NCBI GenBank assembly: GCA_013153795.1
Contig: JAADDV010000094.1
Coordinates: 1 to 13,279, forward strand
Direction of reading: 5' to 3'
Source of the DNA: Aquificota bacterium
GTDB taxonomy: Bacteria > Aquificota > Aquificia > Aquificales > Hydrogenothermaceae
DNA: 13,279 nucleotides
Shown: positions 1-6,457 of the stretch, piece after piece
How the letters are laid out: each line of letters starts with the position of its first letter
Position numbering within the stretch: the first letter of the stretch is position 1
Position numbers and translations under genes: made by a program
The notes under the pieces: generated by a model
The model's database searches: none
The model's input: the letters and a program-made list of their open reading frames with translations, nothing else
Told to the model about the DNA's origin: nothing

Positions 1-31
1 AAACTTTTGGTCTTCCTTTTTCTTTCTTCAT
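1..31 (-). CDS. Start of a leftward gene cut by the window edge (N-terminus MKKEKGRPKV)
   Basis: Only ten codons are visible, reading MKKEKGRPKV. An AGAGG-like ribosome binding site lies a few bases upstream. The ATG overlaps the TGA of the 33-codon frame before it in an ATGA arrangement, which suggests coupled translation. A second in-frame ATG at 53-55 is an alternative start. The basic GRPK segment is common at the start of small DNA-binding proteins such as ribbon-helix-helix or AT-hook proteins, but ten residues cannot establish a family. Confidence 0.35.
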   Translation of the reverse strand, partial: MKKEKGRPKV

Positions 32-129
32 AATACTTCCTCTTTCTTTTTCCATAATAAATATATTTTATCATCTATTACATTGAATACCTCTTTATAA
101 GCTAACTTGCACAGAAATATGGTTTTCAT
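28..129 (-). CDS. Possible 33-residue small protein downstream of cas6
   Basis: A short frame starting MKTIFLCKLAYKEVF and ending in KKKEEVL lies 13 bp downstream of the cas6 stop, on the same strand. Its TGA overlaps the next ATG (ATGA), as in many real operons, and the composition (hydrophobic, then Lys/Glu-rich) resembles its neighbours. No convincing Shine-Dalgarno sequence precedes the ATG at 129, which argues against it; reinitiation after cas6 is possible. No family is recognised. It might be a small regulator or antitoxin-like peptide for the gene that follows, but this is a guess from position only. If it is not a gene, positions 32-142 are simply an AT-rich intergenic stretch without a clear terminator. 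Confidence 0.35.
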   Translation of the reverse strand: MKTIFLCKLAYKEVFNVIDDKIYLLWKKKEEVL

Positions 130-142
130 TTAAAATGCAAAT

Positions 143-844
143 CTACACTTTCACAGCTCTTAATACCGGTTTTATATAGCCAAATCCTTGTGAAGAGAAC
201 CAACCTATTCCATTGTAAACAGCATCCAGTAATTTATCTTTACTTTCAGCAGACACTTTAATCTCCAATTCTATTGGATTTACCATTAATATAATATCTC
301 TAAATTTATGTTTTACAGGTCTTTTCTGCTTAAGCCTTAATATTTCTAATACTTTAAAACCCTGACTTTCAAAGTAAAATTTTACTTTTTCCTCCAGCCT
401 CATACCTTTAGTCTTTTCTTTAAAATCTTTTGCACTTTCAGGAAGCAGAAAATTAGGTATAAAGAGCGTATTTGAAATAATTTTCTTTTCCATTCCAAGT
501 AGTTTTGGCTTTACTTTATCTTTTAAATGTTCCGATATGTAAAATTCATATCCCCTTTTAGACAAGACTAAAACACCCTTTATAAAAGCACTTAAAATTT
601 CCCCATTAGTTGTTGAAAATTTCAATATCGGTTTTTTATCCACAAGATAAAAATCTCCTGTTGGAGTTCCCTTGAAAAATATTTCAAAGTTAAAAGGCTT
701 TTTCTCTACAACTTTTTCCGTTTCATACAATCTGATATATACTGCTTTATTTCCAAGTTTAATAGCCTCTTTTACAAGAGACAGAGCATAATTTCTGTAA
801 AATTTTGGTATTAAGTCTTGGCTTAATAAAACTTTTACTTCCAT
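143..844 (-). CDS. cas6: Cas6-family CRISPR RNA endoribonuclease
   Basis: This 233-residue protein probably cuts the CRISPR transcript inside each repeat, leaving an 8-nt 5' handle (GTTGAAAC in the RNA sense) on mature crRNAs. The family call rests on the C-terminal glycine-rich loop NGIGWFSSQGFG (about 211-222), the size, and position next to the array. The N-terminal half has the alternating pattern of a ferredoxin-like fold. The only histidines are H106 and H179; none lies in the N-terminal region where many Cas6 enzymes carry the catalytic His, so tyrosines and lysines near 36-48 may act instead. The start at 844 is supported by AAGGAGG at 854-860 with 8-nt spacing. That site overlaps the last degenerate repeat, so cas6 is probably read from the array transcript. 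Type IV-A systems use either Csf5 or a Cas6; this looks like the latter. Confidence 0.85.
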   Translation of the reverse strand: MEVKVLLSQDLIPKFYRNYALSLVKEAIKLGNKAVYIRLYETEKVVEKKPFNFEIFFKGTPTGDFYLVDKKPILKFSTTNGEILSAFIKGVLVLSKRGYEFYISEHLKDKVKPKLLGMEKKIISNTLFIPNFLLPESAKDFKEKTKGMRLEEKVKFYFESQGFKVLEILRLKQKRPVKHKFRDIILMVNPIELEIKVSAESKDKLLDAVYNGIGWFSSQGFGYIKPVLRAVKV

Positions 845-852
845 TTTAAAAA

Positions 853-864
853 CCTCCTTTAAAC
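853..864 (-). promoter_or_regulatory. cas6 ribosome binding site fused to the 3' end of a degenerate CRISPR repeat
   Basis: Read leftward, the last repeat ends GTTTAAAG (864 to 857) and continues GAGG, giving the SD AAAGGAGG just before the cas6 ATG. If Cas6 cuts this repeat at the usual place, before the 8-nt handle, the cas6 mRNA would begin at 864 with a leader of about 20 nt. The overlap is seen directly; the regulatory reading is inferred. Confidence 0.5.
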
Positions 865-1281
865 TCTATATAGTTATTTCAAAATCTTTAATGCTCAAAA
901 GTATTGATTTAATCAAATACATGTTTCAACTCTACATAATTATTTCAAAACAACGGGAACATTCAAAGACAAAGATGCTCATACATTGTTTCAACTCTAT
1001 ATAGCTATTTTAAAAACACTGCTTTTCCATGTTTTCTACCAAAAAGTTGCAATGTTTCAACTCTATATAGCTATTTTAAAAACAGACAAAATACGCCTGT
1101 TCAGCCAAAAACAGCATTCGTTTCAACTCTATATAGCTATTTTAAAAACTTGATAGAGCTTTTTTTCGTTATGTTATAGAAAGACAGTTTCAACTCTATA
1201 TAGCTATTTTAAAAACTATCTTTATACCAACTCTTTCAGCAGCTCTCTGAGGTTTCAACTCTATATAGCTATTTTAAAAAC
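857..1281 (-). CRISPR. CRISPR array, 7 repeats of 30 bp and 6 spacers, transcribed leftward
   Basis: On the + strand the repeat reads GTTTCAACTC TATATAGCTA, then TTTTAAAAAC. Identical copies start at 988, 1054, 1120, 1187 and 1252. Degenerate copies are at 923-952 and 857-886, each with five mismatches when aligned without gaps. Spacers are 887-922, 953-987, 1018-1053, 1084-1119, 1150-1186 and 1217-1251 (35-37 nt). In leftward reading the repeat ends in GTTGAAAC, the usual form of a Cas6-generated crRNA 5' tag. Decay of the two left repeats marks the leader-distal end. Both clues put the leader at 1282-1434 and transcription toward cas6. The repeat contains the short palindromes CTATATAG and ATAGCTAT, so its hairpin is weak. 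No cas1 or cas2 lies nearby, as is common in type IV loci, so spacer uptake probably depends on other systems. Confidence 0.97.
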
Positions 1282-1434
1282 CCTAAAATTACTTCTCTTA
1301 AAAACAAGAAATATCAACTTTTTCCAAAAATATATACTCCCTAAAATCAACCCAATTTTCTGTCAACCTTCAATCTTGCAAAAATCCCCACAGGTTAACA
1401 GAACCTTTCCTATTCAATTACCAAGTAGCCCTTT
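1282..1434 (-). promoter_or_regulatory. Putative CRISPR leader
   Basis: This 153-bp AT-rich stretch separates the csf3 stop from the first intact repeat and is at the leader end by array polarity. In leftward reading it holds TTGACA (1366-1361) and TATATA (1336-1331), but they are 24 bp apart, too far for one standard promoter. ACAGGTTAA at 1390-1398 is identical to the right half of the operator upstream of csf1/csf2. The array could also be transcribed by readthrough from csf2-csf3, as no terminator is evident. Confidence 0.6.
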
Positions 1435-2199
1435 TTAAAACACTACTTCCGGTTCTGTTTGTGTTTTTTCTCCTTCCAGATTTACTGGAATACTATTAAA
1501 CAGCTTTCTGTCCACATAGCAAATATCTGAATATTTCCTATTTGGTATATAATACGGGCTAAAAAGCCTCATTTCGTATTCCAAATAATTGTCATCAGCT
1601 ACAAGCCCTTTTGGAACGGGTCTTATTAGAAAATCCTTTACCTTGAAGTCTTTTACTTCTATTTCTTCCATTGCCAGATACTTTACCATTCCATAGCCTT
1701 GATTTACCTTTTTTCCTATCCCTGTTATTTCTATTGCAAGAGTTTCAATTTCATTAGGATTATCTGTCTCCAGCACAACTGCAAACAAAGGATAGTATAT
1801 GGTTTCAACTTTAGTCAGGAAGCTTCTCTCTTTACCAGAACCAAAGGCATTACTGTCAAAAGATAAACCTCTTCTTGAAAAAAGCTCCTTTTCCAGAATA
1901 AGTTTTCTGGATATTGCAGTCTCTTCCTTTAAAACACTATCTATATCTTTGACTTTCTGAAAAATCATTCCACTTATGTTGTAAAACCATTTCCCATTTC
2001 CGTATCTGGTTTTTTTAATTGGAAGTTCATCTATGTATCCATATTTTCTTTTAAGCAGATTGCCGTAGATGTATCCTTCCTCATACCTATACTTAAACCC
2101 TGTAAGCTTTGCGTAGGCATAGGAAAAAGCACCATCTAAAGGAACATAAGGTTTTATGATTGCAGGACTTTTCATTTCAAAAAGCAGTTTTACCCACAT
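1435..2199 (-). CDS. csf3: Type IV CRISPR effector subunit Csf3 (Cas5-like)
   Basis: This 254-residue protein is expected to bind the 5' handle of the crRNA and cap the Csf2 backbone. Evidence is the N-terminal pattern ending PLDGAFSYAYAK (20-31), where Csf3 proteins carry a PLhLDG-type motif after the first strand, and the glycine-rich loop GIGKKVNQGYGMV (160-172), typical of Csf3 and Cas5-type RAMP proteins. It starts one base after the csf2 stop (TAAGATG), with GAGG inside the end of csf2 as its ribosome binding site, so the two are translated together in one operon. It is directly upstream of the CRISPR leader on the same strand. Its length fits the family. Assignment is by motif and context, not alignment. 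Confidence 0.82.
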   Translation of the reverse strand: MWVKLLFEMKSPAIIKPYVPLDGAFSYAYAKLTGFKYRYEEGYIYGNLLKRKYGYIDELPIKKTRYGNGKWFYNISGMIFQKVKDIDSVLKEETAISRKLILEKELFSRRGLSFDSNAFGSGKERSFLTKVETIYYPLFAVVLETDNPNEIETLAIEITGIGKKVNQGYGMVKYLAMEEIEVKDFKVKDFLIRPVPKGLVADDNYLEYEMRLFSPYYIPNRKYSDICYVDRKLFNSIPVNLEGEKTQTEPEVVF

Positions 2200-2200
2200 C

Positions 2201-3181
2201 TTATTTTTCCTCTTTCAGCTCTACTATGTCAGTTATTGTTTTAAGGTCAATTGATTTAATAAATTCATCTAAAGCATTTTCATCTGGAGTAAAGCCTTCT
2301 ATTTCCATCTTTTCAATTCTTCCAAATCCTCTTACGACTTTTCCACCAATAAACGGCTCTATTTCGTTGAAAAACTTGTAATATGCAGTGAGAATTGCAG
2401 TTATGTCTTTCTCATCTATATCTTCACCTTCAAAGGCAAGTTCCTGAATAAGGTCAAAACCAGAGTTTATTACTTCTTCATAAAGTAAATTTTGCGTATC
2501 TGTTTTCTCTGATTTGGACTGCTTGTCCAGAAAATCTTCCACTTCCTTTAGATATTCCTCTGGTAAGTTCTTTTCCTTGATAACCTTTGATATTTCGTCT
2601 AAAACTCCTGCTTTCCTTCCCCCTATAACAACGGTCAAAGGATATGTAATATCAAACCATTTAGCTTTTGCACTCTCATCAGTTTTTATCCTTATTTCCT
2701 GAAAGCTGTCAGAAACAACATATTCTATGTTTTCTCCTTCTTTTACATTGTATCCAAGTATGGCTGGATAAGCATGTCCTACAATAAACCTGCTTCTTTC
2801 GTTGTCTAAATCCTTTATCATGTATCCAAAATATTTGCCGAATTTATCTTCCTTGCTTAAAATTTCTTTTATCTTCAATACATTCTTTTCTGTCAGTTCA
2901 TATCCCTTTACGATACTGCCTGAATAAAATAGAGCCGTTGCAACTGCCAGTCTTTTCTTAAAGTCTTTCTCTTTTTCTATCTTGTGCAGGTTCTCCAGTA
3001 GTATCTTTCTTGCTATCCATCTTCTAAATCTACCCCTGAAGTGAGAGCCTTTAACGACAGGGATTTTTACAATACTGCCATCCTTGTTAAAACCAATCTT
3101 TTCCACCGTAGTCCCGTCTCCTACGGGCGAAATGTAGCTAATAGGGGCTTTTCTTTCCCAGATTACCCTAAAGTTTTTCAT
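2201..3181 (-). CDS. csf2: Type IV CRISPR backbone subunit Csf2 (Cas7-like)
   Basis: This 326-residue protein is the likely crRNA-coating backbone subunit, present in several copies per complex. It shows the Cas7/RAMP signature VVKGSHFRGRFRRW at 42-55 (a KGS.lRG type motif after the first strand) and a C-terminal glycine-rich loop GGKVVRGFGRI at 279-289. Helical and acidic inserts lie between them. The start at 3181 is supported by GGAGG at 3194-3190 with 9-nt spacing. It is the first gene of the leftward unit and is followed immediately by csf3. Its promoter lies in the 83-bp region shared with csf1, so both halves of the effector set may be controlled together. Csf2-type genes mark type IV loci, and the neighbours csf1, csf3 and dinG make the call firm. 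Confidence 0.85.
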   Translation of the reverse strand: MKNFRVIWERKAPISYISPVGDGTTVEKIGFNKDGSIVKIPVVKGSHFRGRFRRWIARKILLENLHKIEKEKDFKKRLAVATALFYSGSIVKGYELTEKNVLKIKEILSKEDKFGKYFGYMIKDLDNERSRFIVGHAYPAILGYNVKEGENIEYVVSDSFQEIRIKTDESAKAKWFDITYPLTVVIGGRKAGVLDEISKVIKEKNLPEEYLKEVEDFLDKQSKSEKTDTQNLLYEEVINSGFDLIQELAFEGEDIDEKDITAILTAYYKFFNEIEPFIGGKVVRGFGRIEKMEIEGFTPDENALDEFIKSIDLKTITDIVELKEEK

Positions 3182-3264
3182 CCTTTATACCTCCATTTTT
3201 TTTGTTGACAACTTAACCTATACAGGTTAAATTAAAAATAAAGCAAAAAAAAGGAGATGTCAAC
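3182..3264. promoter_or_regulatory. Divergent promoter region of csf2-csf3 and csf1-csf4
   Basis: Rightward: TTGACA at 3205-3210, 17-bp spacer, TAAATT at 3228-3233, then the csf1 SD AAAGGAG at 3250-3256. Leftward: TTGACA at 3263-3258, 17-bp spacer, TATTTT, then the csf2 SD GGAGG. The leftward -35 box overlaps the csf1 start region, so polymerases would compete. These are consensus matches read by eye. Confidence 0.6.
3213..3230. promoter_or_regulatory. Inverted-repeat operator candidate inside the csf1 promoter
   Basis: TTAACCT-ATAC-AGGTTAA is a perfect 7-bp inverted repeat with a 4-bp centre. It fills the spacer of the rightward promoter and reaches its -10 box, a typical position for a repressor site. 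Nine bases (ACAGGTTAA) recur in the CRISPR leader at 1390-1398. No obvious repressor gene is adjacent. Confidence 0.5.
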
Positions 3265-3843
3265 ATGAAAGGACTAAAAAAAGTTCTTGAAGAAAGAAGT
3301 AAAAAAGGGAAGTCAGTTAATCTGAAATTTACTCCTCAAATACAGGGTATATGTGAATTCTGCGGGGAAGAAAGAGAATTATCAAACAAAATTGTATTAG
3401 AAAAAATAAAAGGAAGTTCCCATCCCGGTATAAGCAAAAGCCAAGAAGGACTTCCTTTCATCTGTGAGGATTGCAGTTTTGTATATTCTGTAATATCAGC
3501 CACAAGACCTTCTGAATTTTTTGGCGATAGATACATCCTTGTTGTAGAAGATGATAAATACTACTTTTTAGAGGACATAAACCAGATAAAGCAAATGCCT
3601 GAAGGCAGATATTTCTTTATATACAGCCTTATAAACTCTAACTATTTGCCAATTAACTTTTACGATATGAAACCTACCATCAATCCAAAGAAAAATCTCA
3701 TAATAAACTATACAGCCGGTTCAAGTTTTGAAACATTTGAGATAGAAACAGACAGATTTTTTGAGTTATTAGACAGCGATAGCAAAGAAATACATCTTAT
3801 AAACTCTATTAGAAAAAAATACTCTATAAAAGGAGCAAGGTAA
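3265..3843 (+). CDS. csf1: Type IV CRISPR subunit Csf1 (zinc-finger, Cas8-like)
   Basis: This 192-residue protein is probably the small 'large subunit' of the type IV effector, contacting the crRNA handle end and target DNA. Near the N-terminus it has a four-cysteine zinc-finger signature, CEFC (C30, C33) and CEDC (C67, C70), which matches Csf1. The rest is mixed beta/alpha without recognised catalytic residues. AAAGGAG lies 8 nt before the ATG. Its stop overlaps the start of csf4 as TAATG, indicating coupled translation. In many type IV-A loci csf1 sits with csf2 and csf3 in one operon; here it is divergent from them and grouped with the helicase. The zinc-finger and neighbours carry the call; overall similarity to other Csf1 proteins could be low. 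Confidence 0.75.
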   Translation: MKGLKKVLEERSKKGKSVNLKFTPQIQGICEFCGEERELSNKIVLEKIKGSSHPGISKSQEGLPFICEDCSFVYSVISATRPSEFFGDRYILVVEDDKYYFLEDINQIKQMPEGRYFFIYSLINSNYLPINFYDMKPTINPKKNLIINYTAGSSFETFEIETDRFFELLDSDSKEIHLINSIRKKYSIKGAR

Positions 3844-5882
3844 TGGAAAATATAAAGATAGATATATTAAAAGCACCCACAGGCTTTGGAAAAACCCAAT
3901 ATGCCCTTGAGCTTGCAAAAGAAAATAAGGTTCTACTTGCAGTTCCTACAAGACTAATAGCAAGGCAAGTAAAGGAAAGAGCTAAAGAAATGGGAATACC
4001 AGCAATAGAAATAGAAGGGAGAAATAACTATGTTTGCCCTTACAAAGCAAGTCTTGACAGCGTGGATATTAGTAGTCTGGAGAAAGATGATTATAAAGTA
4101 AATGAAGAATTCTTAAAATATGCACAGGATATAGTCTGCTGTGGCAGAAAAAGTTGCTCTTTTGACCCATTTGGAATGCTAAAAGAAAGAATACAGACAG
4201 AAAATCCAAATCTGGTAATAACCACACATTCATTCTTAAAAACCACATCCTTTGCAGATGTTTTTGACAGGGAAAGAGTGCTTATCATAGATGAAATCCA
4301 CCAGTTTATAAGAGGTCTAAAAGACCCTGTTGAAAGCACTTTTATATCCCTTTCAAATATTCTTCCTTATCTGCACGAAGTTAAAAAGGCTAACATTCCT
4401 CAATCTGCAAAAAAACAAGCAGAGGAAACTATAAAATACATAAACAAAAAGCTGAATACCGAAAAAAAAGGCAGTTTTGTTATCTGGATAGTCAGAAAAG
4501 ATGGAAAACTAATAGAAACAGAGCATAAACAGGAAAAACAGGAATTTGAGGAAATATTAACCTCTCTGGAGAAAAATTTTGAGCTTATATTAAAAGCAAT
4601 ACCCAGAAAAAGTAAAAAGGTAGATATTATAAACTTAAGGGAAATCGGAGCTTCAATTTTATCCACTATCAGAAACATAAAGTCAGAAAGAAAATTAGGC
4701 AGTTATGGATTTATAGATTTTAGGAACTCTAACTTTCCAGATATAAAGCTTGGAATAAAGCAGGTGTCTTTCTCTCCTGCAATGTGGGCTGTGTTTAACG
4801 GAATAATAAGCAATCTCTCACCAAAGCAAATAATAGGTATGTCTGCAACCATAGACAAAAAACTTGCAAAGGCTCTATTTTCATCCAAAAGATTTGAAAT
4901 TGACTATAAAGAAATCCCCTTTGCCTTCAACTCAACGCTAAACCTTTTTATTTTTGATATAGCCTATGATTACGAAAACAAGGCAAAACACCTGCAAATA
5001 ATTGCAGAAAAAATAAAACAAATAAAGACCCAAAAACCATTTGTTATCCTTGCAACTTCCTATGAAGATATATACATACTATCCAGATTTTTGGAAGGTG
5101 ATTTTAAAGTTTTATCTCAATCACCAGACACACCGGTATATACACTTGTTAAAGAGTTTGAAGAAACAGATACAGACATACTCATAGGAAATAAATCCCT
5201 ATGGGAAGGAGTAAACATAAGAAAAGATGCAGACTTTATAATAACAAAAGTCCCTTTCCTATCCCCTAATGACAGTAGTTTCAAGGCAATAGAGGAATAT
5301 TCACTGAAGGATGCTTACCCTATAAATGTTAAGGAAGCAAACATAACTTTAGCACAAGGACTTGGAAGGATAATAAGGGAAGATGGAATTGAAAGGAATG
5401 TGTATGTATTTGACATAAGGATAAGAGACTTTGCCCATATAATTAATGAAATACCTGCACTGGTTAAATTCGCAATTTTACCCATAAATGTAGATTTAAA
5501 GCCTTTTCAAAAATTAGAGTATCCCGTGTCTAATGATGTGAAAAAGCAGTATTACTGCTCTTTCAAGACCATGCAGGAAAAAATTTTAAGAGGAGATACC
5601 ATTCAACTTGGAGACTTTGCAAACATACTTGGAGACTGTAATTCAAGCAAGTTAGATGAAGAATACAGAAAGATACTAAAAGCTAATGAACCTGAAAAGA
5701 TAAGAAGGGACAAACTCTATGGAAAGATATACACAAGGATTATTGTTGACATGATAGAACTTTACGAAAGCTTAGGAATAAATGAAAGCACAGGCTACAT
5801 AGTCAAGTATTCCAATGCTTCAATAGACTACATGAGAACCATAAAGAAAAAACTATCGGACATCGTCAAAAGAGGCTTATAA
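3843..5882 (+). CDS. csf4: DinG-family iron-sulfur superfamily 2 helicase of the type IV-A system
   Basis: This 679-residue protein is an XPD/DinG-like 5'-3' DNA helicase, the partner of type IV-A effectors needed for interference. Motifs in order: Walker A APTGFGKT (11-18); an iron-sulfur candidate set C65, C99 or C100, and C105; Walker B VLIIDEIH (146-153); SAT (334-336); ILIGNKSLWEGVNI (446-459); and motif VI QGLGRIIR (505-512). Walker A falls almost at residue 10, so there is no N-terminal extension. Beyond motif VI lie about 165 residues, including a Lys-rich helical end, that a minimal helicase would not need. The ATG overlaps the csf1 stop (TAATG), with AAAGGAG at 3829-3835, and the stop overlaps the next ATG in the same way. 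A general repair DinG or XPD is the alternative, but placement between csf1 and an operon partner favours the CRISPR role. Confidence 0.85.
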   Translation: MENIKIDILKAPTGFGKTQYALELAKENKVLLAVPTRLIARQVKERAKEMGIPAIEIEGRNNYVCPYKASLDSVDISSLEKDDYKVNEEFLKYAQDIVCCGRKSCSFDPFGMLKERIQTENPNLVITTHSFLKTTSFADVFDRERVLIIDEIHQFIRGLKDPVESTFISLSNILPYLHEVKKANIPQSAKKQAEETIKYINKKLNTEKKGSFVIWIVRKDGKLIETEHKQEKQEFEEILTSLEKNFELILKAIPRKSKKVDIINLREIGASILSTIRNIKSERKLGSYGFIDFRNSNFPDIKLGIKQVSFSPAMWAVFNGIISNLSPKQIIGMSATIDKKLAKALFSSKRFEIDYKEIPFAFNSTLNLFIFDIAYDYENKAKHLQIIAEKIKQIKTQKPFVILATSYEDIYILSRFLEGDFKVLSQSPDTPVYTLVKEFEETDTDILIGNKSLWEGVNIRKDADFIITKVPFLSPNDSSFKAIEEYSLKDAYPINVKEANITLAQGLGRIIREDGIERNVYVFDIRIRDFAHIINEIPALVKFAILPINVDLKPFQKLEYPVSNDVKKQYYCSFKTMQEKILRGDTIQLGDFANILGDCNSSKLDEEYRKILKANEPEKIRRDKLYGKIYTRIIVDMIELYESLGINESTGYIVKYSNASIDYMRTIKKKLSDIVKRGL

Positions 5883-6457
5883 TGATAACAGCCACTATAT
5901 TTGAAACGATAGAAACATACAAGAAGATTATAAAACAAATAGAAGAGGGAAGAATTGACCCATTTGAAGTAGAGTTTGAAAGCCTAAAGGAACTTGTTGG
6001 AGACAATATATTTACCAATGGATTGATTATTTCTTTTCTTTCCAAGCTCTTAAAACTAAAAGCTGAATATCTGGAGAAACAAATCATTCCTCAAACAGAG
6101 GAAGAAAAAAAAGAAGCTGTAAAGTCTATCTTCAAACAGGTTCTCCAAGAGGAAACAGGTTTAGAAGATGATGATATAGAAGCTCTTTTAATGGTGGATA
6201 GTATAAAAGAGAAACTCAAAAAACCAAAAGCTGTAAAACCCAAAAAAATTTCATATCAGGAATTTCAAGAAATAGCTAAAAGCCAAATAAGAGAAGTTTT
6301 ACATGAAGATACAGACTACAATACCTATGCACTGAAGATAGCAAAACAGATAGAGAAAGGAACATTCAAGATAAAGTCTTATAAAGATTTTATAGGTCTT
6401 ATGTTTGCAATTTATCTGTTCAATCTTGAGATAAATGACATCAAAGCTTTTTTATAG
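5882..6457 (+). CDS. ScpA-like (kleisin-like) protein in the csf operon
   Basis: This 191-residue protein is translationally coupled to the helicase gene (TAATG, with AGAGG just upstream). Residues 1-70 follow the ScpA pattern: an initial helix, a segment IEEGRIDPFEVEFESL comparable to the ScpA 'LI....IDIYDIPVA.IT' stretch, then LIISFLSKLLKLKAEYL, like the ScpA helix 'YLVMAATLLSIKS.ML'. A charged linker follows (70-120). The end, ALKIAKQIEKGTFKIKS and then IGLMFAIYLFNLEINDI, resembles the ScpA C-terminal winged helix. ScpA bridges SMC heads; no smc or scpB gene is seen here. The protein is shorter than typical ScpA (about 250). It may bind the helicase or the effector, or be a small-subunit analogue. 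The similarity is by eye and needs profile confirmation. The gene runs 17 bp into the opposing gene at 6441. Confidence 0.6.
   Translation: MITATIFETIETYKKIIKQIEEGRIDPFEVEFESLKELVGDNIFTNGLIISFLSKLLKLKAEYLEKQIIPQTEEEKKEAVKSIFKQVLQEETGLEDDDIEALLMVDSIKEKLKKPKAVKPKKISYQEFQEIAKSQIREVLHEDTDYNTYALKIAKQIEKGTFKIKSYKDFIGLMFAIYLFNLEINDIKAFL

Noticed and set aside
1282..1434. A tracrRNA or anti-repeat RNA in the leader
   Set aside because: No repeat-complementary stretch is present, and tracrRNA belongs to Cas9/Cas12 systems, not to Cas6-processed arrays.
2160..2702. Open frames on the + strand opposite csf2
   Set aside because: They lack ribosome binding sites and have Ser/Phe-rich composition, as expected from the reverse strand of a Lys/Glu-rich gene.
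4091..4888. Leftward open frames opposite the helicase gene
   Set aside because: They lie wholly inside csf4, which has a full run of helicase motifs; no SD, no recognisable protein pattern.
5882..6457. Calling the 191-aa protein the type IV Cas11 subunit
   Set aside because: Small helical subunits are hard to tell apart by eye, but the ScpA-like pattern at both ends and the acidic linker fit a kleisin better; kept only as an alternative.
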